A DNA stretch of 7,358 nt from contig JAUHWE010000221.1 of assembly GCA_030424825.1 (NCBI GenBank), positions 1 to 7,358 on the forward strand, read 5' to 3'. Made by a program: the position numbers and the translations under genes. The stretch comes from Verrucomicrobiia bacterium (GTDB lineage: Bacteria; Verrucomicrobiota; Verrucomicrobiia; Opitutales; Opitutaceae). Positions 1 through 6,144 of the stretch are shown here, piece after piece (the stretch's first letter is position 1; each line of letters opens with the position of its first letter). The notes beneath the pieces are model-generated. The model was not told the origin of the DNA. It searched no databases and worked only from the letters and a program-made list of their open reading frames with translations.

Positions 1-2
1 GC

Positions 3-1616
3 CTAAATACGAGGCGCGATCGGGTGGCAACGAATGATTTAGTCGACTACGACTACATTGGCCGGACACGTGTGCTTGAGAAGCGATACCCAATCAATGG
101 AACACGCATGACTTACTTGAATGATGCGGGGAACCAGGTAACCGGGTACGACTCGCTTCGTCGCCCAACGGAACTCAGGCATCTTCGTAGCAATGATTCC
201 CTAATCGTTGGCACGGGCCACAGTTACGACCTCATGAACAATAAGCTTCGCGAAGAGAAACTCCATGATCCAAACAACAGCGAAGTTTACCAATACGATT
301 CATCGTATCGACTGGTCAGATTCGATCGGGGAATGCTAAACGGAATCAAAACTGACATCCAAACACCAACAGCCGACAGCCTCCAACAACAAACCTGGAA
401 TCTTGACGGACTTGGCAATTGGAACGAAACCAGCACCTCCATTGGCGACGTGGCTACGAACGAGCAGCGACAACACTCATCCTTCAATGAGCTGATTGCA
501 CGAGACACGACTCCGCTTACTCACGATGACAACGGAAATCAATTGAGCGACGGCATCACAACCTACGAATGGGACTACGCTAACCGCCTGAGACGCATCA
601 CACGCAACTCTGACAGCGCCGTGATTGCCGCGTATTCCTACGACGCGCTCGGTCGACGAGTTCGTAAAATCGTCACCAACGGAGGCCTGCCCAACGATTC
701 CAGTTTAGATGGCACGACTTTCTACTACTATGACGGCTGGCAAGTTTACGAGGAGCGCGATCAAACGGACGTGGTCACCAAACAGTATGTTTACGGCAAT
801 TACATTGATGAAGTCTTGGTCATGGATCGCAATCTTGACAGCGACGACTCCGCCACCGGTGAAGCTGATTCACGCGCCTACTACCATCAAAATACGCTAT
901 ACTCTACATATGCTCTGACCAATGAAAACGGAGCAACAATTGAAATGTATCAGTACGATGCTTATGGGAAAACAGATTTCTTTGATGGATCTGGAAATTT
1001 GAGGAGCGGAGCGATTGGTAGTGCAACAGAAAACCCCTACCTGTTTACAGGTCGAAGATTCGATAGCGAATCTGATTCCTACTACTATCGCACACGCTAT
1101 CTAAGTAGCGATTTAGGACGATTTACGACGCGTGATCAAATTGGCATTTGGGGCGACACAGGAAATTTTGGTAATGGATATTGCTACACTGGAGACAATC
1201 CTATTAACCACCTCGATCCTAATGGCGAAGCATGGTGGCCATGCTTCCTCGCATGTATGCTGGATATAGATCAAGATGAAGTCCAGGCGATTTTGGACGG
1301 AAGCATTGACGATTTACCCCGTGACAAGAGGCGCAAATTTGAGAGGGACTTTTTGAAAAAAAATAAGCATATGAAAAAAGGCATGTCCAATAAAGCATGG
1401 CAAAAGTTTAAGAGAAACCAGATGAAAAGAATGGCTAGAGATGCCGGTCTCAAAGTTTTAGAACAGAAAGCAAAGAAAAAGGGCTACAAAATGTTGGGTA
1501 CAAAAATAGCAGGATGGGTCGGTGGACCCATCATCGGTGGTGCAATCGCCATTGGATCCACCGCCTATGACGTTGGCGAGGGATGCTGGTGTGCCATAAA
1601 ATGTGTTGGGAGGTAG
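3..1616 (+). CDS. YD-repeat / Rhs-family protein, 3' portion (5' end outside window)
   Basis: The reading frame is open to the left edge, so the GTG at 24 is probably internal; residues below are counted from it. YD-type repeats are visible as YQYDSSYRL (about 89-97), YEWDYANRLRRI (181-192), YSYDALGRRVRKIV (204-217) and YQYDAYGK (309-316). An Rhs-associated core follows, with NPYLFTGRRFDSESDSYYYR starting at 337, then RYLSSDLGRFTTRD and DNPINHLDPNG ending at 401. In this family the repeats form a secreted or surface beta-cage shell, and the segment after the core is variable and often a toxin. Here that tip (402-530) is lysine- and arginine-rich, then has a glycine-rich hydrophobic stretch (about 491-515) and a cysteine-rich end (CWCAIKC, 521-527). 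GC is about 37% over 1321-1500 against about 56% over 541-720, by hand count, which suggests a swapped-in module. No toxin family was recognised and no clear immunity gene follows. Family assignment is firm; cargo function is unknown. Confidence 0.93.
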   Translation, partial: LNTRRDRVATNDLVDYDYIGRTRVLEKRYPINGTRMTYLNDAGNQVTGYDSLRRPTELRHLRSNDSLIVGTGHSYDLMNNKLREEKLHDPNNSEVYQYDSSYRLVRFDRGMLNGIKTDIQTPTADSLQQQTWNLDGLGNWNETSTSIGDVATNEQRQHSSFNELIARDTTPLTHDDNGNQLSDGITTYEWDYANRLRRITRNSDSAVIAAYSYDALGRRVRKIVTNGGLPNDSSLDGTTFYYYDGWQVYEERDQTDVVTKQYVYGNYIDEVLVMDRNLDSDDSATGEADSRAYYHQNTLYSTYALTNENGATIEMYQYDAYGKTDFFDGSGNLRSGAIGSATENPYLFTGRRFDSESDSYYYRTRYLSSDLGRFTTRDQIGIWGDTGNFGNGYCYTGDNPINHLDPNGEAWWPCFLACMLDIDQDEVQAILDGSIDDLPRDKRRKFERDFLKKNKHMKKGMSNKAWQKFKRNQMKRMARDAGLKVLEQKAKKKGYKMLGTKIAGWVGGPIIGGAIAIGSTAYDVGEGCWCAIKCVGR

Positions 1617-1961
1617 AATTTAGATCACAAGGTCGCATGATCAGAAATTGGCTGATGCATAAAACCATAGCCTGAGCATCGAATGGGAAACTACTGGTGT
1701 GGATGACATCCTTCATCTCACAATTGACCGACAGCCATTCACAACTCATTAGGATCGGGAATAGCGAGTTCCGTGCCTACCTAAAAAACTTGATGCGCCA
1801 ATTAAATTTCAGACGAATAGTTCTTCCCCCTGCAATACCATCCGTACATAGACGCTTATAAGCTCGATTGATGAAACTAGATGCTCAGCTTTAAGGTATA
1901 GAGTTCATCCCTCACTTAATTGATTGCAACATCCTGAATAAGGATTTAAGTCTGCAGCGAC

Positions 1962-1991
1962 TTGAAACTAATTTATTTGTACCCAAATACT
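1962..1991 (+). promoter_or_regulatory. Weak sigma70-like promoter candidate upstream of the cytochrome gene
   Basis: TTGAAA at 1962-1967 (5 of 6 matches to the -35 consensus) is followed after 18 bases by AATACT at 1986-1991 (4 of 6 to TATAAT). It lies about 175 bases before the cytochrome start, so the leader would be long and would include the hairpin at 2121-2152. AT-rich intergenic DNA yields such matches by chance, so this is only a candidate. Confidence 0.2.
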
Positions 1992-2120
1992 AGTGACGCC
2001 ATTCCAAGGCCCTCTAACCTTGAAAATTCCTCAGCTGCGACCTTTGTTTTTCAATTGTACATGGCAAGGTTTCGAGCATTTCTCGATTAAGGATTGATTC
2101 TCCTAGGTTGGCAGCTCTTT

Positions 2121-2152
2121 ATGGGAAAGACCCTAGGGCAGCCTCTTCCCAT
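2121..2152 (+). promoter_or_regulatory. Inverted repeat in the leader just before the cytochrome gene
   Basis: ATGGGAAAGA (2121-2130) pairs with TCTTCCCAT (2144-2152) with one bulged base. The loop contains the palindrome CCCTAGGG (2131-2138). The structure ends 14 bases before the ATG at 2167, so in RNA it would sit beside the start codon. A near-direct repeat, GCAGCTCTT (2111-2119) and GCAGCCTCTT (2138-2147), overlaps it. It could be an operator, a translation-control hairpin or chance; no regulator gene is nearby to suggest which. Confidence 0.3.
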
Positions 2153-2166
2153 TCGTTCACTCCTCT

Positions 2167-3240
2167 ATGAAAATCTCTACTGCGCTTCAAAATAGAATCT
2201 ATCGCATTTCAATATTCGGATCATTGTTTTCCTTCACCTGCATCCATTGCGATGCGGATGAAGACCCCCTTCCCGACCACCTGGTTGAGCTCGCCTGGGC
2301 CTATGCCATTACCGTAGATCCCCCTCCTCCACTTCCGGAAGACGAAGTGAAGCACAGTCTTCCGGGCACTCCTCTAACATTCACACGAGATGAGATTGTT
2401 GGCCGCAAAGACGGGGTCAGCTTTCAGACAGCGCCAGCCGACTGGTATCCGGGAGACCATCCAGAAATGCCGGAAATCTACGCCAAGGGAGATCCGGAAC
2501 GCAATATCATTGCCTGCGCTCTGTGCCACTATCCAAACGGAAAGGGAAAAGCGGAAAATGCGCCGCCTGCGGGACAACCCAAGGGCTACCTGGTCCAACA
2601 GCTCTTCGATTTCCAGAACGATCTGAGAGAATGTGCAGATCCTCGGAAATCAAATTACGAGTTGATGATTGAAACCGCGAAGGGAATGACCGAGGAGGAG
2701 ATTGTTGAAGTTTCCGAATACCTTGAATCCATGAAATGGACACAATGGATTGATGTGGTTGAAACCAATACTGTTCCCAAAACCTATCTCCGAGGGGGAC
2801 TTCATATCCCCGTGGAAGGCGAAGGTGCTGGCAGGGAACCAATCGGGAAACGGGTCATCGAGTCACCCGTGGATCCGTATGGGACAGAATTCCTTAGAGA
2901 TCCCCGGTCAGGCTTTGTCGCCTACGTTCCTAAAGGCTCGATAAAAAAAGGCGCCCAGTTGGTTCTCACAGGAAACAACGGGAAAACGCTCCAATGTGCC
3001 ATCTGTCACGGTCCTGACCTCAATGGAATCGGCGTCATTCCGGGAATCGCTTCGCGCTCGCCAAGCTACATGGCCCGACAGCTAAACGACATGAAGCAAG
3101 GAACTCGAAAAGGAGAGATGGCCAAGCTCATGATCCCCGTAGTCGAGAATCTGACTTCGGAAGACATTCTAAACATCGTCGCCTACACCGCTTCGCTACC
3201 CGCTCCGGAATTTGAGACCAATCAATTTAGCGATCGTTGA
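2167..3240 (+). CDS. Exported diheme cytochrome c (cytochrome c4-like)
   Basis: This 357-residue protein carries two c-type haem sites, CALCH (117-121) and CAICH (277-281). Each is followed by a class I cytochrome c pattern: PPAGQPKGYLVQQLFDF after the first and IPGIASRSPSYMARQL after the second. The probable distal methionine ligands are M167 (LMIETAKGMT) and M322 (LMIPVVENLT), which align with each other and support an ancient domain duplication. The N-terminus (basic residues, then hydrophobic IFGSLFSFTCI) looks like a Sec signal peptide cleaved near residue 30, so the protein should act in the periplasm as an electron carrier. About 85 residues lie between the signal and the first haem site, including WYPGDHPEMPEIYAKG just before haem 1; this is longer than in a minimal c4. 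No oxidase or dehydrogenase partner is adjacent. The ATG at 2167 is chosen because it gives the signal peptide directly; no Shine-Dalgarno precedes it. Family is secure, partner unknown. Confidence 0.93.
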   Translation: MKISTALQNRIYRISIFGSLFSFTCIHCDADEDPLPDHLVELAWAYAITVDPPPPLPEDEVKHSLPGTPLTFTRDEIVGRKDGVSFQTAPADWYPGDHPEMPEIYAKGDPERNIIACALCHYPNGKGKAENAPPAGQPKGYLVQQLFDFQNDLRECADPRKSNYELMIETAKGMTEEEIVEVSEYLESMKWTQWIDVVETNTVPKTYLRGGLHIPVEGEGAGREPIGKRVIESPVDPYGTEFLRDPRSGFVAYVPKGSIKKGAQLVLTGNNGKTLQCAICHGPDLNGIGVIPGIASRSPSYMARQLNDMKQGTRKGEMAKLMIPVVENLTSEDILNIVAYTASLPAPEFETNQFSDR

Positions 3241-3265
3241 GAAAGGATTAGCTGATCTTGCAGAA

Positions 3266-3280
3266 CTGTTTACAAAACAG
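3266..3280 (+). terminator. Weak hairpin after the cytochrome gene, possible terminator
   Basis: CTGTTT (3266-3271) and AAACAG (3275-3280) form a 6-bp stem with a 3-base loop, extendable with one bulge to AACTGTTT / AAACAGGTT. It begins 26 bases after the cytochrome stop. The stem is AT-rich and no T-run follows, so intrinsic termination is uncertain. Confidence 0.25.
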
Positions 3281-3443
3281 GTTGTCCATTCGACTTCGCA
3301 TGGATCGACGAGATCCCTACTCTAGGCTTCCCTGGATGAGGCACCCGACTTACGTCGGCGTAGCTCTGGCACATGAGTGATATCACCCCCTACCAAAGCC
3401 AACGACACGTCTAAGTTCGCCGCAAGCGACGCCCCTGCCTTTT

Positions 3444-3462
3444 GAATTCCTCTAAAGAATTC
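3444..3462. terminator. Small inverted repeat at the convergent gene junction
   Basis: GAATTC (3444-3449) is repeated as GAATTC (3457-3462) around a 7-base spacer. Since GAATTC is self-complementary, the two copies form a 6-bp stem on either strand. It lies 12 bases beyond the 3' end of the FAH-hydrolase gene and between converging genes, where a bidirectional terminator would be useful. The stem is short and AT-rich, so this is a tentative call. The remainder of the gap 3241-3474 shows no gene. Confidence 0.25.
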
Positions 3463-3474
3463 CCTAGCTAATAA

Positions 3475-4329
3475 CTAAGACTCTGCAATCGCTTCCTGTT
3501 GCTGCGTGCCCAGTCCATCAATACCGAGTTCAATGACGTCACCTGGCTTTAGATACTGGGGTGGATTAAATCCGAAACCCACGCCGGCTGGGGTACCCGT
3601 AGAAATGATGTCTCCTGGCAAGAGAGTCATAAATTGGCTAATGTAGGAGACAACGGTTGGCACATCGAAAATCAGATTCTTCGTATGACCGTCCTGCTTC
3701 AGCTCTCCATTGACCTTAAGCCAAAGCCTAAGCTTCCCCGGATTTGTAATTTCATCCGTGGTCGCAATCCAGGGTCCACAGGGAGCGAACGTATCTGCGG
3801 ACTTCCCTTTAACCCATTGTCCTTGCTTCTCGAGCTGCCACTCACGCTCGGAATAGTCGTTGTGCAGCACATAACCGGCCACATGGCTCAACGCATCTTC
3901 CTTCGCCACTTTCTTGGTTCGCTTTCCAATGACTATGCCCAGCTCGACCTCCCAGTCCGTCTTCACGGATCCTTCTGGAATGACCAGGGGGTCGTTGGGG
4001 CCCTGATACGCGGTGGTGGACTTGAAAAACAATACAGGTTCGCTCGGGGGCTCCATACCTGACTCCTCGGCATGGTCTGAATAGTTCAGCCCGACACATA
4101 TAATCTTGCTGGGGCGGCAAGAGGGTGGACCCAGTCTCACTTCAGGATCGACTTCCGGGGCGGCAATCGCACTCCCCTTCGACCACTCCTTCAAGCGAGC
4201 AAGGCCTCCCTCTTCAAAAAAGGTCTCATCGTAATCTCCAAAACTGGGCGGTATCTCAACCCGAGTTCCGTCTTCTAACTGCAATCCAGGCTTCTCTTCA
4301 CCCGGTTCTCCAAATCGAATCAACTTCAT
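3475..4329 (-). CDS. FAH-family hydrolase, probably 2,4-diketo-3-deoxy-sugar-acid hydrolase
   Basis: This 284-residue cytoplasmic protein has the full fumarylacetoacetate-hydrolase fold signature. CVGLNYSDHAEE (78-89) carries the candidate catalytic His86 and Glu89. DWEVELGIVIG (125-135) and NDYSERE supply the metal ligands Glu127, Glu129 and Asp158, with the spacing seen in FAHD1-type enzymes. KSADTF holds Lys176, and STGTPAGVGFG (243-253) is the usual C-terminal glycine motif. Family members cleave carbon-carbon bonds of diketo acids using Mg2+ or Mn2+. The gene follows an SDR dehydrogenase on the same strand with a 17-base gap. From that pairing I infer cleavage of 2,4-diketo-3-deoxy-L-fuconate or -rhamnonate to pyruvate and lactate. 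The start is set at MKLIRFGEPG, the family's usual N-terminus; 30 further codons upstream are open but overlap the SDR gene. Generic annotations such as ureidoglycolate lyase are possible but less supported by context. Confidence 0.9.
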   Translation of the reverse strand: MKLIRFGEPGEEKPGLQLEDGTRVEIPPSFGDYDETFFEEGGLARLKEWSKGSAIAAPEVDPEVRLGPPSCRPSKIICVGLNYSDHAEESGMEPPSEPVLFFKSTTAYQGPNDPLVIPEGSVKTDWEVELGIVIGKRTKKVAKEDALSHVAGYVLHNDYSEREWQLEKQGQWVKGKSADTFAPCGPWIATTDEITNPGKLRLWLKVNGELKQDGHTKNLIFDVPTVVSYISQFMTLLPGDIISTGTPAGVGFGFNPPQYLKPGDVIELGIDGLGTQQQEAIAES

Positions 4330-4346
4330 AATGCTATCTACTAAGA

Positions 4347-5108
4347 TTATCTCAAATTCGTGACACCACCGTCGATGTCGTAGGCGGATGCCGTAATGAA
4401 AGACGCTTCCGAGCTGCATAGGAAGGCAGCCAGACTCGCGATTTCTTCCGGCTCACCCATTCTTCCAATAGGCTGATAATCGGAAAGCTCCTTGAACGCT
4501 GCCTCTTTCCTGTCAGCGTAATGTTCTTTCAAATACGTATCGACAAATGGAGTGTGCACTCGGGCGGGGCAAATGCAATTGCAGCGGATCCCCTCCTTTA
4601 CGTAATCTTTCGCGACTGATAAAGTCATGGCAAAAACCGCGCCTTTCGTCATCGAATAGGCAAAACGATCCGCGATGCCCAATCGGGAAGCAATCGAAGC
4701 CAAATTGAGAATCGCTCCTCCACCCTGTTTCCGCATTTTGGGCACAACTCCTTGGATACAATGGAAAACGCCCTTCACATTGACCCTGTAAACCCGATCC
4801 ATCTCCTCTGAAGTCGTTGCCTCAACGTTCCCAATCGAAGCAATTCCCGCATTGTTGATCAACACATCCACCGAATCGATCCGGCTGATTGCCGCCTGCA
4901 CACTCTTGTCCGAAGATACATCAACTTCATAAGCGACTCCACTTCCTGGGAAATCTTCGAGCTCTGCGATCACCTCATTTGCTAATGCGACATCCCGCTC
5001 AAAAATGTGGACCTGGGCACCTTCCTGCGCCAACCGCCTTGAAATGGCTCTGCCAATCCCAGCACCTCCGCCAGTGACGATAACGTTTTTGTTTAGATAG
5101 CGATTCAT
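4347..5108 (-). CDS. Short-chain dehydrogenase/reductase, probably 2-keto-3-deoxy-L-fuconate dehydrogenase type
   Basis: At 253 residues this is a classical SDR. The cofactor motif TGGGAGIG is at 12-19, and an acidic end to strand beta-2 (IFERD, Glu37) favours NAD over NADP. NNAG lies at 85-88, and the catalytic set is Ser138, Tyr151 and Lys155 (YSMTK). The later stretches PARVHTPFVD (181-190), PIGRMGEPEEIA (213-224) and YDIDGGV (243-249) resemble SDRs that sit with FAH hydrolases in bacterial L-fucose/L-rhamnose catabolism. The likely reaction is oxidation of a 2-keto-3-deoxy sugar acid to the 2,4-diketo form, the substrate of the hydrolase encoded 17 bases downstream. The ATG at 5108 is preferred over an in-frame TTG at 5126 because MNRYLNKNVIVTGG puts the Rossmann motif at the usual distance. 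No Shine-Dalgarno precedes it. The SDR family is certain; the substrate is inferred from sequence style and neighbour. Confidence 0.93.
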   Translation of the reverse strand: MNRYLNKNVIVTGGGAGIGRAISRRLAQEGAQVHIFERDVALANEVIAELEDFPGSGVAYEVDVSSDKSVQAAISRIDSVDVLINNAGIASIGNVEATTSEEMDRVYRVNVKGVFHCIQGVVPKMRKQGGGAILNLASIASRLGIADRFAYSMTKGAVFAMTLSVAKDYVKEGIRCNCICPARVHTPFVDTYLKEHYADRKEAAFKELSDYQPIGRMGEPEEIASLAAFLCSSEASFITASAYDIDGGVTNLR

Positions 5109-5154
5109 AATTAAGAACGTGTCCAATAACTAGGTTACTTTAATTGATTGAGGC

Positions 5155-5206
5155 TGTAGGGTGGGTCGTCGAAGAGATGAATGTCGCCTCATCGAGACGA
5201 CCTACA
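5155..5206. repeat. REP-like palindromic intergenic repeat
   Basis: A nested inverted repeat lies between the SDR start and the small exported-protein gene. The outer arm TGTAG (5155-5159) pairs with CTACA (5202-5206). Next, after a GGTGG-type bulge on the left, GGTCGTC (5164-5170) pairs with GACGACC (5196-5202). An inner stem pairs GATGA (5176-5180) with TCATC (5189-5193). The two arms are GC-rich with an unpaired loop around ATGTCGCC. This design, intergenic and with a one-sided bulge, is typical of dispersed REP or MITE-like elements; I recall similar sequences in marine Verrucomicrobiota but cannot verify that here. Confidence 0.65.
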
Positions 5207-5374
5207 ATAAAATAATGCGCACACGCGTGAATTTGATTAAGTTTTACGGGACATTTTCTCAAACCATGCGGTCCTTCTCAACCGAAATGGCAACGCCTCG
5301 TTCAAGAATGTCAACCGAGCGCTTTCTCTACAATGCAAAACGGATCGTTTATTCGGCTCGCCGGATGAAACATT

Positions 5375-5974
5375 CTAGTTCTCTGCAACCGCGTCGTTTA
5401 ATTCGCGAATCGGATATTCGCTAGTAAACGCGTCCACACCGTCCTTGTCCACATCTGTGGAAGAAATTTGAAACAGCGAATCATCCTCCAACGTGAGCAT
5501 GATCTTGTTTTCCCGACCTTGCGTCATCGCCGTGCCCATGACTCCTCCATATCGGACACGCTCGCCCTGCATCATTCCAAGATTAGCCAATCCACCCAAT
5601 CCTGCCATAAATCCACCTCCGCCATCCGCAGATTTCCGAGTCAAACTTACCTTAATGCGTTTTCCGTCCCCGTTTTTGTACACACGCTCCGTTACTGACA
5701 TGCCCATCGCCTTGTTATTGACGATCTCACCCCCCTTGAACGCGCCAACCTCGTCGAGGAAAAACTTGTCGATCCCCGACTGCTTCGCCTTGTCAATCAA
5801 CTCCAAACCCCATCTAACCTCCTCCGCGCCGTCGTCGATTTTATCGGCCTCTAAGAGTTCTATGCCCTCTTTTAATGCGGCAATGGCTTTCTTAATGGCC
5901 TCTTTCTGGGAATCGTCAGCGAGGCTGAAGGATGCAGTAGCGAAAATCGAAAGAACGATAAGGAGATTTCTCAT
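5375..5974 (-). CDS. Small exported protein of unknown function
   Basis: This 199-residue protein begins with a clear Sec signal peptide (MRNLLIVLSIFATASFSLA, cleavage near 19), so the mature form should be periplasmic or secreted. Residues 21-68 are charged and helical (KEAIKKAIAALKEGIELLEA), possibly a coiled coil. A second part begins at EVGAFKGGEI (75-84) with MSVTERVYKNGDGKRIKVSL (92-111). It continues into a glycine- and methionine-rich linker (118-135, GGGGFMAGLGGLANLGMM) and ends in a beta-rich stretch (IMLTLEDDSLFQISSTDVDK, 158-177). The layout vaguely recalls periplasmic proteins with a Gly/Met-rich centre followed by a short beta domain, but I do not recognise a family. The gene is on the same strand as the SDR gene but 266 bases upstream of it with a palindromic repeat between, so co-transcription is doubtful. 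It diverges from the deoC-like gene. The ATG is chosen for the signal peptide; no Shine-Dalgarno was seen. Confidence 0.85.
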   Translation of the reverse strand: MRNLLIVLSIFATASFSLADDSQKEAIKKAIAALKEGIELLEADKIDDGAEEVRWGLELIDKAKQSGIDKFFLDEVGAFKGGEIVNNKAMGMSVTERVYKNGDGKRIKVSLTRKSADGGGGFMAGLGGLANLGMMQGERVRYGGVMGTAMTQGRENKIMLTLEDDSLFQISSTDVDKDGVDAFTSEYPIRELNDAVAEN

Positions 5975-6029
5975 ATTTATTCAGGATTGGATCATTATTG
6001 AAGACTTCGCTGTAGTTTGTCTATCGAGA

Positions 6030-6073
6030 CGACCCTGTCAATGGAAGAGACGTATCCGATCCCGTCAATAGAA
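6030..6073. promoter_or_regulatory. Direct-repeat pair in the divergent promoter region, possible operator
   Basis: CGACCCTGTCAATGGAA (6030-6046) and CGATCCCGTCAATAGAA (6057-6073) match at 14 of 17 positions with a 27-base period. They lie between the divergent small exported-protein and deoC-like genes. Read on the minus strand, each copy contains a -35-like hexamer, TTGACA (6041-6036) and TTGACG (6068-6063), but no good -10 follows either one. They could be paired binding sites for a regulator of one or both genes. Confidence 0.3.
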
Positions 6074-6082
6074 TCCTCTTTT

Positions 6083-6110
6083 TTGACGATTCGCGATTGG
6101 CTATTTGAAT
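6083..6110 (+). promoter_or_regulatory. deoC: Candidate promoter for the deoC-like gene
   Basis: TTGACG (6083-6088, 5 of 6 to the -35 consensus) is followed after 16 bases by TTGAAT (6105-6110, 4 of 6 to TATAAT). The gene starts 34 bases further on at 6145, a sensible leader length. The match is moderate and no experimental support is possible here. Confidence 0.35.
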
Positions 6111-6144
6111 TGATGCCCGCGCTGGAAACGGCTAGCCCCGTTCC

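Larger units (their letters stand above)
1617..2166. other. Intergenic region of about 550 bases without a convincing gene
   Basis: This stretch separates the Rhs gene from the cytochrome gene. The longest plus-strand ORF I could find by reading is 52 codons at 1703-1861 (ATG to TAA, beginning MTSFISQLTD). It has no ribosome binding site, no recognisable motif and an unremarkable composition, so I do not call it as a gene, although it sits where an Rhs immunity gene would be expected. The minus-strand ORF at 1531-1749 overlaps the Rhs 3' end and looks like a shadow. The region also holds a weak promoter candidate (1962-1991) and a hairpin (2121-2152), described separately. No strong terminator with a T-run was seen after the Rhs stop codon. 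Confidence 0.6.

Noticed and set aside
1623..1642. GATCA / TGATC inverted repeat after the Rhs stop as a terminator
   Set aside because: The stem is only 5 bp, AT-rich, with a 10-base loop and no T-run.
2239..2253. Possible lipoprotein lipobox or extra haem site at TCIHCD in the cytochrome signal region
   Set aside because: There is Thr rather than Gly/Ala/Ser before Cys25, and CIHCD lacks the histidine after the second cysteine, so neither a lipobox nor a CxxCH site is present.
3634..4062. 142-codon plus-strand ORF
   Set aside because: It is antisense to the FAH-hydrolase gene, whose metal-binding and catalytic motifs are intact.
5161..5424. 87-codon plus-strand ORF, Arg- and Ser-rich
   Set aside because: It begins inside the palindromic repeat and ends antisense to the exported-protein gene; it has no recognisable motif or ribosome binding site.
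5493..6071. 192-codon plus-strand ORF
   Set aside because: It is antisense to the exported-protein gene, which has a clear signal peptide; the plus-strand product is Ser/Pro-rich without motifs, typical of a shadow frame.
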